Below, in pieces: positions 1 through 9,817 of a stretch of 33,909 nt of DNA. The notes below the pieces were generated by a model, which saw only the letters and a program-made list of their open reading frames with translations, searched no databases and was not told the origin of the DNA. The DNA comes from [Mycobacterium] nativiensis. GTDB lineage: Bacteria > Actinomycetota > Actinomycetes > Mycobacteriales > Mycobacteriaceae. The DNA lies in assembly GCF_020172685.1 (NCBI RefSeq), contig NZ_CP083986.1, positions 4,852,347-4,886,255 of the forward strand, read 5' to 3'. The position numbers and the translations under genes are program-made. Within the stretch, counting starts at the first letter, position 1. Every line of letters begins with the position of its first letter.

Positions 1-19
1 AGATGTGTATAAGAGACAG
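1..19. other. Tn5 mosaic-end / Nextera adapter remnant (artefact)
   Basis: The first 19 bases are exactly the reverse complement of the hyperactive Tn5 mosaic end used in tagmentation libraries. They are not genomic. Real sequence begins at about base 20, inside dnaX. This shows that the contig ends at an untrimmed library-insert boundary. Confidence 0.95.
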
Positions 20-1333
20 GGCCTGAGCGGGGGCCTGGGAACGGCGGGTGAACTGCTTGCCCGATCCAGCCGGGCGTGATCCCGCCGCGGGCGCCGAGCG
101 ATCCGGAGCGGACGGCGCCGGCCGGGCCGACGCCGCAGGAGCCGACCCCGGGATCGACATGTCCAGCCGGCCCTCGATGCGCTCCACCCGCTGCAGCAGG
201 GCGGCTTCGGTGTCCGCGGCCGACGGCAGCAGCAGCCGGGCGCACACCACCTCCAGCAGCAGCCGTGGGGCCGTCGCGCCGCGCATCTCGCCGAGGCCGG
301 CGTGCACCACCTCGGCGTAACGGGCCAGCGTGGCCGAACCCAGCCGAGCGGCCTGCTCGTACATCCGCTCCAGCATGTCCTCCGGCGCGTCGACCACGCC
401 CTTGGCCACTGCGTCGGGAACCGCCTGCAGCACAATCAGATCGCGGAACCGCTCCAACAGGTCGATGGCGAACCGCCGCGGATCGTGCCCGGCATCAACC
501 ACCGCTTCGACAGCCCCGAACACCGACGCCGCATCCCCGGCGGCCAGGGCGTCGACCGCTTCGTCGATCAGGGCGACGTCGGTGGCACCCAACAGGCCCA
601 GCGCCCGCTGGTAGTGCACGTGGCTGATGTTGGGGCTGCCATCCATTGGCTCCGAACCGGCCAGCAACTGGTCGAGCACCGACAGGGTGTCACGTGGCGA
701 GCCGCCGCCGGCCCGGATCACCAGCGGGAACACCGCGTCGTCGACGGCGACCTGCTCCTGCTCGCAGATCCGCCCGATCAACTCACGCATGGTCCGCGGC
801 GCCAGCAGCCGGAACGGATAGTGGTGGGTTCGGGACCGGATGGTGGGCAGCACCTTCTCCGGCTCAGTGGTGGCGAACACGAAGATCAGGTGGTCCGGCG
901 GCTCCTCGACGATCTTGAGCAGCGCGTTGAAACCCGCGGTGGTCACCATGTGCGCTTCGTCGATGATGAAGATCCGGTACCGCGACTGAGCCGGTGCGTA
1001 GAAGGCCCGGTCCCGCAGATCCCGGGTGTCGTCGACGCCGCCGTGGCTGGCGGCGTCGAGCTCGACGACGTCGATGCTGCCCGGCCCGTTGGGCGCCAGC
1101 GCCACGCACGAGTCGCAGGTCCCGCACGGCGTGGGAGTGGGGCCGGCGGCACAGTTCAGCGAGCGGGCCAGGATGCGCGCCGACGACGTCTTACCGCAGC
1201 CACGCGGCCCGGAGAACAGGTAGGCGTGGTTGATGCGGCCCGCCGCCAAGGCGGTGCACAGCGGTTCGGTGACGTGCTCCTGCCCCACTACTTCGGCGAA
1301 GGTTGCCGGCCGGTACTTGCGGTAGAGCGCCAC
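20..1333 (-). CDS. dnaX: DNA polymerase III subunit gamma/tau, C-terminus cut by contig edge
   Basis: This is the clamp-loader ATPase of the replicative polymerase, which loads the beta sliding clamp and bridges polymerase to helicase. About 438 residues are visible. Reading from the GTG at 1333, the protein opens VALYRKYRPATF, has a Walker A GPRGCGKTSS near residues 38-47, a zinc module of four Cys just after it (LNC then CGTCDSC), a Walker B DEAH, and the sensor/arginine-finger stretch PTIRSRTHHYPFRLL. The frame is open down to base 20, where the adapter begins, so the proline/alanine-rich tau C-terminus is missing. The family is typically about 580-650 residues in mycobacteria. It lies downstream of the CHAP gene and the aminotransferase on the same strand. 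The GTG start matches the family's usual VALYRKYRP beginning. Confidence 0.96.
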
Positions 1334-1387
1334 GCCAGCAGGTTACTTGCTCGGGCCGACGACGGTGCAGGCCCGGCTGACAGCGCG

Positions 1388-2005
1388 CTACAGCTTCGGC
1401 CGGAGATAGCCCAAGGTGTTGTACGCGGGGTTGAAGTCACGCCAGTTCAACGTCACGAACAACCGGCCGCCGGAGTTCTGCTCGGCGGTCTCGTACCGGA
1501 ACAGGAAGCCGTTCCGTTGGACGGCCGTGACCACCGCGGCATGCCCGTGTTCGCTGACGAACCCCCCGGGGCCGTAGACGACGATGTCCCCGACATGCGG
1601 CTCGTTCGTACCGCCGGCGAACGGAACCTGCTCAAAGAACTGCGCCAGCCCATTGGTCGGGAAGTGCTCGTAGAGATCGAAGGCATTGCCGCTGGAATCC
1701 CTATTTCGCCACGGAAAGCCCAGCGCCTGAATGTATTGCTGAATAAGCGGATAGCACTGGCCGTCGCCGTACATCACCGGATTTCCCAGCGCGGCGTCGG
1801 CAGCGGCGCTCCGGTAGACGTCGAGTTCCTCGGCGATCTTCGGCGGCAATGCAGCGGCCTCGTCGGTGCCGGCGGCCGGTGCCTGCACCGACGAATGCTC
1901 AACCGGATCCGCCCGGCTCGGGGCGTACGCCGCGGGCACCAGGCCCAGCCCAAAGACGCTTATCGCCACCGCCGCACAGCGCCAGAAGCTGACCTTGATC
2001 GCCAT
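1388..2005 (-). CDS. Secreted CHAP/NlpC-like putative peptidoglycan amidase
   Basis: The protein has 205 residues. The start chosen at 2005 gives MAIKVSFWRC, an N-terminal hydrophobic signal segment to about residue 27 ending AYA. An upstream in-frame ATG at 2077 would place the palindrome inside the coding region and is unlikely. The mature part shows a Cys-His amidase/endopeptidase pattern: GDGQCYPLIQ with Cys84 as candidate nucleophile, then GDIVVYGP and SEHGHAAVV with His153/His155 as candidate base. CHAP domains cut peptidoglycan cross-links or the amide to muramic acid, so a cell-wall remodelling or lytic role outside the membrane is inferred. In M. tuberculosis, as I remember it, dnaX and the aminotransferase are adjacent, so this gene looks inserted. 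The specific subfamily is not recognised. Confidence 0.7.
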   Translation of the reverse strand: MAIKVSFWRCAAVAISVFGLGLVPAAYAPSRADPVEHSSVQAPAAGTDEAAALPPKIAEELDVYRSAAADAALGNPVMYGDGQCYPLIQQYIQALGFPWRNRDSSGNAFDLYEHFPTNGLAQFFEQVPFAGGTNEPHVGDIVVYGPGGFVSEHGHAAVVTAVQRNGFLFRYETAEQNSGGRLFVTLNWRDFNPAYNTLGYLRPKL

Positions 2006-2039
2006 TCCCCGGGCCTCCCCCAGCGCTTCAGCGGGCCCC

Positions 2040-2106
2040 AACCCCGAGACCGACGTTTTGCAGACATGCTCTCGCACTTTGTCTGCAAAACGTCGATCTC
2101 GGGGTT
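2040..2106 (-). repeat. Long palindromic element, terminator-like
   Basis: Two 27-nt arms (2040-2066 and 2080-2106) are inverted copies with one mismatch at 2050, separated by a 13-nt loop that contains CTCGCACTT. It starts 14 nt after the aminotransferase stop codon, so it would end that transcript. It has no T-tract, unlike a classical intrinsic terminator. Its loop shares the string CTCGCACTTT with another palindrome at 33240-33302, so it may belong to an interspersed repeat family. Confidence 0.8.
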
Positions 2107-2120
2107 ATTGGAAGGCCAGC

Positions 2121-3581
<1,461 letters not shown>

Positions 3582-3648
3582 TCAGGTCGGCAGCCACCGG
3601 GGGCGACGAGCGCGCGGGCGCGATCGGGTCTCCGCTACCATTGCCGAC

Positions 3649-3734
3649 GGAGGATTCGCCTAGTGGCCTATGGCGCTCGCCTGGAACGCGGGTTGGGTTA
3701 ATAGCCCTCAGGGGTTCAAATCCCCTATCCTCCG
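3649..3734 (+). tRNA. tRNA-Ser (anticodon GGA)
   Basis: The acceptor stem is GGAGGAT paired with ATCCTCC. The anticodon stem CTCGC/GCGGG encloses the loop CTGGAAC with anticodon GGA, which reads UCC/UCU serine codons. A long variable arm follows, then the T arm AGGGG-TTCAAAT-CCCCT. The discriminator is G, and the long variable arm plus this G identify a class II serine tRNA. CCA is not fully encoded. The unit is 86 nt. Confidence 0.95.
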
Positions 3735-3739
3735 CACCC

Positions 3740-3789
3740 GATTCGGGTGCGACCGGACTGCGGTACCGAGCTCCGGTCGCACCCGAATC
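3740..3789 (+). terminator. Perfect 18-bp hairpin after tRNA-Ser
   Basis: The arms at 3740-3757 and 3772-3789 are perfect inverted copies around a 14-nt loop. The hairpin begins 5 nt after the tRNA, so it most likely ends its transcription or blocks 3' processing. No T-run follows. The next gene starts 26 nt downstream. Confidence 0.75.
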
Positions 3790-3815
3790 ATCCGTTGACC
3801 AGTGAGGGAGATGGC

Positions 3816-4544
3816 GTGAGTCGCACCGTCGCCACGGTTTGGCACGCGTCGCTCTCGACTCTCGCCGCCATCTTGTACTTCCTGTTCGTGCTGCCCCGGT
3901 GGTGGGAGCTGACCGGCTTCACCCCGCACGTGGTGGGCACCGTGATCCGGGTCATCCTCGGGGTGCTGATCGGCGCGACCGCGCTGCCGGTGGTCGCCAC
4001 CCTCAAACACGCCCGCAAGCCGGAGTACGGCACCCCGCAGCTGGCGCTGACACTGCTGACCGGGTCGGCCGTGGCGCACCTGGCGGCCGGATCGCTGATC
4101 GTGCTGACCGCGATCAGCGAGATCTGGCTGTCGCTGGACAGCGCGGGGATGTGGCAGTTCGGCCTTTACGGCGCCGCGGCGGCGATCGCACTGCTGGGTG
4201 TGGGTGCGTACTACCTGTCGTTCGTCGCCGAGATGCCGCCTCCGCCGCCCAAACCGATCAAGCCCAAGCCGGAGAAGCAGCCGAAGAAGCGGCCTTGGTC
4301 GCGCAAGAAGGCCAGCGCCGACGAGTCCGAAGGCGACGAGTCCGAGTCCGCCGAGGACGAATCCGAGGACGATGAGGTCGTCGAGGACGAGGACAGCGAA
4401 GACGGCGACGACGAGAGCGTCGAGGCTGAGACCGAAGCCGAGGAGCTCGTCGAGTCGTCGGGCGAGGAAGCCCCGGAAGTGACGTCGACCAGCACCGAGA
4501 AACAGCGCCCGTCCGGTAAGCGGCGGACGAAAACCGCCGAGTAG
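3816..4544 (+). CDS. Four-helix membrane protein with acidic disordered tail (Rv3723-like)
   Basis: A 242-residue protein. The GTG at 3816 is chosen because GAGGGAG sits 5 nt upstream; the frame's earlier ATG at 3747 lies inside the hairpin. Hydrophobic segments fall at about residues 8-28, 40-62, 75-100 and 112-137. They are followed by a basic proline/lysine stretch (about 141-170) and then a highly acidic low-complexity tail of Asp, Glu and Ser to about residue 225, ending in a basic RRTKTAE. The tail is likely cytoplasmic and disordered. Position next to ffs, tRNA-Ser and the aminotransferase matches Rv3723, a conserved transmembrane protein of unknown function. No catalytic motif is visible. 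Confidence 0.85.
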   Translation: MSRTVATVWHASLSTLAAILYFLFVLPRWWELTGFTPHVVGTVIRVILGVLIGATALPVVATLKHARKPEYGTPQLALTLLTGSAVAHLAAGSLIVLTAISEIWLSLDSAGMWQFGLYGAAAAIALLGVGAYYLSFVAEMPPPPPKPIKPKPEKQPKKRPWSRKKASADESEGDESESAEDESEDDEVVEDEDSEDGDDESVEAETEAEELVESSGEEAPEVTSTSTEKQRPSGKRRTKTAE

Positions 4545-4574
4545 GACCACACCCGCCGGGTTACCCTTTGCCGC

Positions 4575-4937
4575 ATGACCGAGGATCCCGACGGTTTCGC
4601 TGATGCGGCACGGACTCGCGAATTGCAGCTGGCCAATCGGTTGGCCGCCTCAGTCGCCGCCGATGAGGAATTCCAGACGATCCTGCGCGACGCCGTCGAG
4701 AACAACCGAAGTTCGCGGCAGCGCCTCGACGCCATCGAAGCCGAGATCAGACAGGCCGCGACCACGTGGCCGGCCCTGGACACCCCGGCAGGCTCCCGCC
4801 AGTTCCAGCAGTTCTTGACCGCCAAGACCCGCGAGATCTATCGGGTGGTCGACGATGCCACTAAGGACAGCGCGCATAGGTCGCGCCTGGTGGAAACCTT
4901 GACCAATCACTACAAGCTCGGCGGCGACAAGGACTAA
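4575..4937 (+). CDS. Small helical cytoplasmic protein, possibly DUF4226
   Basis: A 120-residue, charged, predominantly helical protein without signal peptide or membrane segment. The central LDTPAGSRQFQQFLTAKTREI and the preceding heptad-like stretch resemble the mycobacterial DUF4226 family as I remember it, but I cannot confirm this. It starts at ATG 4575. A TACCCT sequence about 8 nt upstream could be a -10 box, which would make the mRNA nearly leaderless. It lies 30 nt after the membrane protein gene, so co-transcription is also possible. The function is unknown. Confidence 0.75.
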   Translation: MTEDPDGFADAARTRELQLANRLAASVAADEEFQTILRDAVENNRSSRQRLDAIEAEIRQAATTWPALDTPAGSRQFQQFLTAKTREIYRVVDDATKDSAHRSRLVETLTNHYKLGGDKD

Positions 4938-5050
4938 GGCCCGCGGATTCGCCTGGTGGACAACGAAATACCCGCCGGCACCCCGGAGTCACGCGATCCC
5001 ACCGTCGACCGGGGACGGGCAGCACACCGGCGGAGGAGCGGCCAGGACGG

Positions 5051-5623
5051 CTAGAACGCCACGCTTCCCGAGGGCCGCAGCATGAACCCGTGATGCCCGA
5101 GCGAGGTGTCCAGGCAGGCGACGAGCTGGTCGGTGCCCACGGCGCACGTCACGTTGCGATACGACACCTTCTGCCCGACGCCCAGGAAGGCGCCGTTGGA
5201 GAACTGGCGGCCGCAGCCCGTCGACTCCCGATTCAGGCGCAGGCCCGCCGCACCCTGGGAACGCACGGTCCCGATCACGCATCCGCCGGGCACCGTCTCG
5301 CCGGCGGCCAGCGGTGCGTTGGCCAGGCCGGGCATGTCGCCGTCGCAGATGATGGCCTGCGTCGATCCCGCCGGGACGCCGTCGATGGGGGCGTCGAACT
5401 GGCAGGCGACGTTGTAGGGCGTGGAGAAATTCACCCACCGCCCGGGGCTCTTGGGGCCGGTCGTGATGTAGTCGTCGGCCGGGACCGCGGTGAAGTCGTC
5501 GAAGCTCGGGAAGCCCTCGGGTTGCGCCCCCGCGGGCGCGCCGGGCAGTCCGACCAGCAGACCGGCGGCCATACCGGCGACGGCCAGCACCTGCATGAGT
5601 TGACGACCGCCGGAACGGCTCAT
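5051..5623 (-). CDS. Secreted six-cysteine protein of unknown function
   Basis: A 190-residue protein starting at ATG 5623 with GGAG about 6 nt upstream. Residues 1 to about 33 form a typical signal peptide ending AGA before QPEGF. The mature part has six cysteines (CQFD, CDGD, CVIG, CGRQ, CAVG, CLDT), suggesting three disulphides, and ends in GFMLRPSGSVAF. It resembles mycobacterial exported proteins annotated only as hypothetical. It follows the DUF5078 gene by 14 nt on the same strand, so the two are probably one transcript. Confidence 0.8.
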   Translation of the reverse strand: MSRSGGRQLMQVLAVAGMAAGLLVGLPGAPAGAQPEGFPSFDDFTAVPADDYITTGPKSPGRWVNFSTPYNVACQFDAPIDGVPAGSTQAIICDGDMPGLANAPLAAGETVPGGCVIGTVRSQGAAGLRLNRESTGCGRQFSNGAFLGVGQKVSYRNVTCAVGTDQLVACLDTSLGHHGFMLRPSGSVAF

Positions 5624-5637
5624 CGGAGTCTCCGCGG

Positions 5638-6120
5638 TCAGGGCTTGGGCGCCCAATCCCACACCGACATGTCGTCGCGCGGGTATTGGCTGCAGGCCTC
5701 GGTCGACTTGGCGACGACGCCCTTGTTGTTGAAGAAGATCTTGGCGTGGTTGGGCCAGGACACGGTCAGCGGGTCGGCGAAGTTGGTCGCCAGTTCCTCG
5801 GAGTAGGCCCGGCGCTGCTCGGGGCTCAGCGAGAAGAACCAGTGCATCTTGTCGATGGCGGCCTGCTGCACCTGCACCGGCTTGTTGTGCATGTCGATCA
5901 TGTAGCGCTCGTAGTAGATCGGCGACAGGTCGCGGCTGGCGGCCAGCATCTGCTCGGCGCTGCAGTCGGTGCGGATCACCCGACGCGGGATCGGAAAGTC
6001 ATCGGTGGCGTCGGCGGAGGCGGTGGCGGGGAAGAGTGCGGCGGCGATACCGGCGACAGCAGCCAACGCAGCCCCCATACGGATCGGGCGGTGCTTACGC
6101 ATGAATCCCACTGTAGCCAT
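5638..6120 (-). CDS. Exported DUF5078-type protein
   Basis: About 160 residues. The start chosen at 6120 gives [10 protein letters not shown]; an alternative ATG is at 6102, and the frame could extend to 6219. The signal peptide runs through the Ala-rich stretch and likely cleaves after ATASA. The mature protein carries the conserved run [19 protein letters not shown], then [31 protein letters not shown] and [14 protein letters not shown], ending in DMSVWDW. These are the motifs I associate with the mycobacterial DUF5078 family. Two cysteines could form one disulphide. It is the first gene of a two-gene secreted-protein unit and lies downstream of mmpL on the same strand, separated by 235 bases. 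The function is unknown. Confidence 0.8.
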   Translation of the reverse strand: MATVGFMRKHRPIRMGAALAAVAGIAAALFPATASADATDDFPIPRRVIRTDCSAEQMLAASRDLSPIYYERYMIDMHNKPVQVQQAAIDKMHWFFSLSPEQRRAYSEELATNFADPLTVSWPNHAKIFFNNKGVVAKSTEACSQYPRDDMSVWDWAPKP

Positions 6121-6256
6121 TACCCCGGACCTTTCCCTATGCCAGTTTTCGACACCGGCACCGTTGCTGAAACTGCTGAAACCGTTGAGCCGGGTGAGGC
6201 GGATGCGGTGGCTAGTCACTCCAGGCGCTCACGGGACCATCCGAACTCAAGAATCG

Positions 6257-6286
6257 ATGCTACATAACTTTAGCCATGCTACCTAA
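6257..6286. promoter_or_regulatory. AT-rich tandem repeat upstream of the DUF5078 gene
   Basis: ATGCTACATAA (6257-6267) and ATGCTACCTAA (6276-6286) are near-identical 11-mers repeated in the same orientation, 19 bp apart (about two helical turns). They lie in the only clearly AT-rich patch of the 6121-6355 gap. This fits a regulator-binding or promoter region for the minus-strand secreted-protein pair. The binding protein is unknown. Confidence 0.4.
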
Positions 6287-6355
6287 TTAGTCTGAGCTGC
6301 TCGGCGCATGGGATCGCTCACAGTCGACGGTCGGTTGTGTCGCTCGTGGCCGCCC

Positions 6356-9271
6356 TCAGTTGGCCGGTGGGGCGATCTCCTCGGTAGCCGGATCCGCATT
6401 GTCGGCACGTGCCGCAGCGGCGACCTCGCGATGCCGCTCGGCCTTCCCGCCGACGTGCGGCAGCACGTTGATGGGCCACCAGAACCACCGGCCCAGCAGC
6501 GCCGCGATCGACGGCGTCATGAATGCGCGCACGATCAAGGTGTCGAACAGCAGCCCCAAGCCGATGGTGGTGCCGATCTGCCCGATGATGCGCAGGTCGC
6601 TGACCGCCATCGTGGCCATGGTGAAGGCGAACACCAGACCGGCCGCGGTCACCACCTTCCCGGTACCGCCCATCGCCCGGATGATGCCGGTGTTCAACCC
6701 GGCGTGGATCTCCTGTTTCAGTCTGGAGACCAGCATCAGGTTGTAGTCCGACCCGACGGCGAGCAGGACGATCACCGACATCACCAGCACCAGCCAGTGC
6801 AGTTGCATGCCGATGAGGTACTGCCAGACCAACACCGACAGACCGAACGACGCCCCCAGTGACAGCGCGACGGTGCCGACGATCACCGCCGCGGCGACCA
6901 GTGCCCGGGTGATCAGCAGCATGATGACGAAAATCAGGCTCAGCGAGGCGATTCCGGCGATCAGCAGGTCGTAGTTGGACCCGTCGTGCATGTCCTTGAA
7001 CAGCGCGGCCGTCCCGCCGAGGTAGATCGTGGCATCCTCCAGCGGCGTACCCTTGAGCGCCTCCTCGGCCGCCACGCGGATCTTGTCGATATGCGAAATG
7101 CCTTCCGCCGTAGCGGGATTGCCACGGTGCGAGATGATCATCCGGACCGCCTTGCCGTCCGGTGAGATGAACATCTTCATCGCACGCTTGAAGTCCGGGT
7201 TCTCGAAGACCTCCGGCGGCAGATAGAAGGAGTCGTCGTTCTTCGACTCGTCGAACGCCTTGCCCATCGCGGTGGCGTTGTCGCTCATCTCGTCCATCTG
7301 GGCGAAGATGCCGGACATGGTGCTGTGCATCGTCAGCATCATGGTCTGCATCGTCGACATGGTGTCGATCATCGGCGGGAAGGTGCTGAGCATCTGCGGC
7401 ATCAGCTTGTCCATGTCACCGAGGTGGCCGATCATCTTGTCCATGCTGTCGCTCATCTCGTCGACGGTGTCGACCATGTCGAACGCCGAGCGCAACGAGA
7501 AGCAGATCGGGATGTCGTAGCAGTGCGGTTCCCAGTAGAAGTAACTGCGGATCGGCCGCCAGAAATCTTCGAAATCCGCTATGTGGTCACGGATGTCGTA
7601 GATCTGGCCCTGTAGGACATCCATGTCGACCACCATCTCGTGGGTGGTGTTGGCCAACTGGCTCATGTAGCCGAGCATCTGACGCATGGTGGCGATGGTC
7701 TCCCCCATCGCGTCGGCCTGCGTGAGCATGTCGTCCATGCGCTTCTTCTGGAACCCCATGGTCGCCACCTGGCCGGCGTTCTGCATGCTGATCTGGAACG
7801 GGATGGACGTGTGTTCCAGCGGGGTGCCCTGCGGGCGGGTGATCGCCTGCACCCGGGAGATCCCGACCACCTTGAATACGGCCTTGGCCAGCTTGTCGAT
7901 GATCAGGAAGTCCGACGGGTTGCGCAGGTCGTGATCGGCTTCGATCAGCAGCACCTCCGGCATCATCCGGGACTGCGAGAAGTGCCGGTCGGCCGCGGCG
8001 AAGCCCTCATTGGCCGGGATGTCTGCGGGAATGTACTTGCGGTCGTCGTAGGCCGGCTGATAACCCGGCAGCGCCAGCAGGCCGATCGCCGAAACGATCA
8101 GTGAGGCAATGAGGATCGGTCCGGGCCAGCGAACGATGGCCGTAGCCAACTGACGCCAGCCGCGGGTGCTCATCTTGCGCTTGGGCTCGAACAGGCCGAA
8201 CCGGCTGCCGACGGTGATGATCGCCGGACCCAAGGTCAAGGCTGCGGCCACCGAGACGAGCATGCCCGCCGCACAAGGGATACCCAGCGAGACGAAGTAG
8301 GGCATGTGCGTGAAGTGCAGGCAGAACAGCGCGCCCGCGATCGTCAGGCCGGAGCCCAGGATGACGTGCGCAACCCCGTGAAAAGCCGTGTAGTAGGCCG
8401 TCTCCGGGTCTTCTCCGGCGGCTCTGGCCTCGTGATATCGGCCGATCAGGAAGATCGCGTAGTCGGTGCCGGCCGCGATGGCCAGCGAGACCAGCAGGTT
8501 GACGGCGAACGTCGTCAACCCGACCAGGTGGTGATGCCCCAGGAACGCCACCACACCGCGAGCGGCGGAGAGTTCCAGAAAGACCATGGCCAGCAACAGC
8601 ACGACGGTGGAGATCGACCGATAGACCGCCAGCAGCATGGTGAGGATGACCAGAATGGTGACGGCCATCATCTTGAGCATGGACTTGTCGCCGGCATGGT
8701 TCATGTCGTTGGCCAGCGCCGCGGTGCCGGTGACGTAAACCTTCAGCCCCGGCGGAATCTCGATCGAGTCCACCGCAGCGCGGACCGCCTCGATGGAGTC
8801 GTTCGCCGCCGCCTGGCCGATGTTGCCGACCAGGTTCAACTGCACGTAAGTTGCTCTGCCGTCAGCACTCTGGGCACCGACCGCGGTCATCGGGTCGCCC
8901 CAGAAATCCTGGACGTGCTGCACGTGCGCGGTGTCGGCCTTGAGCTTTTCGACCAACTCGGCGTAGTACTCGTGCTCGGCGTCGCCGAGTTCGTGGTCGG
9001 CCTCCAACACGATCATCGCCGTGCTGTCGGAATCGGATTCCTCGAAGACCTTGCCCATCCGGGTCATGGCCTGCATGGCGGGCGCATCGGTCGGACTCGC
9101 CGAGACGGCGTTCTCCTTACCGATCTGCTCCAACGACGGCACCATGGTGCCGAGCAGCACGATCAGCGCCAGCCATACCAGGATGATCGGCACCGACAGC
9201 CGGCGAATGGTGCGCGCGATGAACGTCCGCTCGGGATGCCCGCCGATGCCCTTGATTGTCGACGGACTCAT
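6356..9271 (-). CDS. mmpL: MmpL RND transporter, MmpL4/MmpL5 type
   Basis: A 971-residue inner-membrane RND-superfamily exporter. It has TM1 at about residues 26-44, a first periplasmic domain, a TM2-6 cluster from about 198, and the proton-relay pair GTDY (Asp270-Tyr271) in TM4. The repeat carries GSDY (Asp842-Tyr843) in TM10. Between TM7 and TM8 lies a very Met/Asp-rich helical hairpin (about 500-690) with the paired-cysteine segment HCYDIPICF. This is the coiled-coil domain that distinguishes MmpL4/L5 from trehalose-monomycolate-type MmpL3. MmpL4/L5 with MmpS4/S5 export siderophores in M. tuberculosis and can confer drug efflux. The start at ATG 9271 overlaps the mmpS stop by 4 bases (ATGA), so translation is probably coupled. 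The substrate is inferred from the iron box upstream. Confidence 0.95.
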   Translation of the reverse strand: MSPSTIKGIGGHPERTFIARTIRRLSVPIILVWLALIVLLGTMVPSLEQIGKENAVSASPTDAPAMQAMTRMGKVFEESDSDSTAMIVLEADHELGDAEHEYYAELVEKLKADTAHVQHVQDFWGDPMTAVGAQSADGRATYVQLNLVGNIGQAAANDSIEAVRAAVDSIEIPPGLKVYVTGTAALANDMNHAGDKSMLKMMAVTILVILTMLLAVYRSISTVVLLLAMVFLELSAARGVVAFLGHHHLVGLTTFAVNLLVSLAIAAGTDYAIFLIGRYHEARAAGEDPETAYYTAFHGVAHVILGSGLTIAGALFCLHFTHMPYFVSLGIPCAAGMLVSVAAALTLGPAIITVGSRFGLFEPKRKMSTRGWRQLATAIVRWPGPILIASLIVSAIGLLALPGYQPAYDDRKYIPADIPANEGFAAADRHFSQSRMMPEVLLIEADHDLRNPSDFLIIDKLAKAVFKVVGISRVQAITRPQGTPLEHTSIPFQISMQNAGQVATMGFQKKRMDDMLTQADAMGETIATMRQMLGYMSQLANTTHEMVVDMDVLQGQIYDIRDHIADFEDFWRPIRSYFYWEPHCYDIPICFSLRSAFDMVDTVDEMSDSMDKMIGHLGDMDKLMPQMLSTFPPMIDTMSTMQTMMLTMHSTMSGIFAQMDEMSDNATAMGKAFDESKNDDSFYLPPEVFENPDFKRAMKMFISPDGKAVRMIISHRGNPATAEGISHIDKIRVAAEEALKGTPLEDATIYLGGTAALFKDMHDGSNYDLLIAGIASLSLIFVIMLLITRALVAAAVIVGTVALSLGASFGLSVLVWQYLIGMQLHWLVLVMSVIVLLAVGSDYNLMLVSRLKQEIHAGLNTGIIRAMGGTGKVVTAAGLVFAFTMATMAVSDLRIIGQIGTTIGLGLLFDTLIVRAFMTPSIAALLGRWFWWPINVLPHVGGKAERHREVAAAARADNADPATEEIAPPAN

Positions 9272-9714
9272 GCCGCCTTCAGCAGGCAGAACGTGTAAGC
9301 GTTCACCTCGTTGGAGATGCGTTCAGACTTGACTTCGCCATCCACGATGATCCGGCAACCGATGCTGTTGCTGTCGCCTTGCGCCATAATGCTTCCCACC
9401 ACTGCCGGCAGGGTGGTGACGATCTCCAACTGCCACGGCAGCACGGCGCCCTCGACGCGTTGCGGTTCGGAGTTGACGTCGAAATAGCTGATGTCCGCGA
9501 CTGTTCCGGCCGGGCCGAAGATCTCGTAGGTCATCCGCTTGGGGTTGAAGGGCTTGGTCTCGTCGACCTGGCCGTCGGAGTACGACGGGCGTTTCTCGGA
9601 TCCGAACAGGCCGTGGATACGCGTCACCGTGAAGCCGGCAACGCCGACCACGGCCAGAATCACCACGGGTATCCACACCCGGCTCAGCACCTTGAAAATC
9701 GGAGTCCCCTTCAC
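9268..9714 (-). CDS. mmpS: MmpS accessory protein of the MmpL exporter
   Basis: A 148-residue single-pass protein. The N-terminal anchor is [17 protein letters not shown] (about residues 14-30). A periplasmic beta-rich domain follows, with the typical MmpS motifs VTYEIFG-like [19 protein letters not shown] and LPWQLEIVT, and a cysteine pair (SIGCRI and TFCLL). GTG at 9714 is preferred over the adjacent in-frame TTG at 9717 because AAAGG then sits 6 nt away. MmpS proteins assemble with their MmpL partner for export. The gene is first in the mmpS-mmpL operon, and an iron-box-like palindrome overlaps its translation start region. Confidence 0.93.
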   Translation of the reverse strand: MKGTPIFKVLSRVWIPVVILAVVGVAGFTVTRIHGLFGSEKRPSYSDGQVDETKPFNPKRMTYEIFGPAGTVADISYFDVNSEPQRVEGAVLPWQLEIVTTLPAVVGSIMAQGDSNSIGCRIIVDGEVKSERISNEVNAYTFCLLKAA

Positions 9715-9722
9715 CAATTACC

Positions 9723-9741
9723 TTTGGGTACCCTAACCCAA
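9723..9741 (-). promoter_or_regulatory. IdeR-like iron box before mmpS
   Basis: On the minus strand the 19-mer TTGGGTTAGGGTACCCAAA matches the IdeR consensus TTAGGTTAGGCTAACCTAA at 15 of 19 positions by my count, with the palindromic symmetry kept. IdeR binds such boxes with ferrous iron and represses siderophore genes, and M. tuberculosis mmpS4-mmpL4 is a known IdeR target. The box lies 9 nt upstream of the start and overlaps the ribosome site, which is a position for repression. Confidence 0.6.
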
Positions 9742-9746
9742 GTCCA

Positions 9747-9762
9747 CGTGCGTAAACGCACG
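9747..9762. promoter_or_regulatory. Palindrome 1 in the mmpS-tetR intergenic region
   Basis: CGTGCGT and ACGCACG are perfect 7-bp arms around two A bases. It shares the half-site GTGCGT/ACGCAC with palindrome 2, located 41 bp away. It is a probable operator of the adjacent TetR protein controlling mmpS-mmpL. Confidence 0.6.
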
Positions 9763-9787
9763 CTACAGCACTGCCGCGGACCGCTGC

Positions 9788-9806
9788 AACGCACATTATG
9801 TGCGTT
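9788..9806. promoter_or_regulatory. Palindrome 2 before tetR
   Basis: AACGCACA and TGTGCGTT are perfect 8-bp arms around TTA. It lies immediately upstream of the likely tetR start at 9818, the usual place for autoregulation. The half-sites are the same as in palindrome 1, but in the opposite orientation relative to the centre. Confidence 0.6.
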
Positions 9807-9817
9807 ATCCTCGCCGT

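Noticed and set aside
4320..4480. Low-complexity acidic repeat in the membrane protein tail considered as a DNA repeat element
   Set aside because: The Asp/Glu/Ser runs are protein low complexity with varied codons, not repeated DNA units.
6257..6286. Possible iron box in the AT-rich tandem repeat
   Set aside because: The match to the IdeR consensus breaks down outside six terminal bases. The repeat is direct, not palindromic.
8306..9298. A plus-strand frame opposite mmpL
   Set aside because: Antisense of a strongly conserved RND transporter; no signal of its own.
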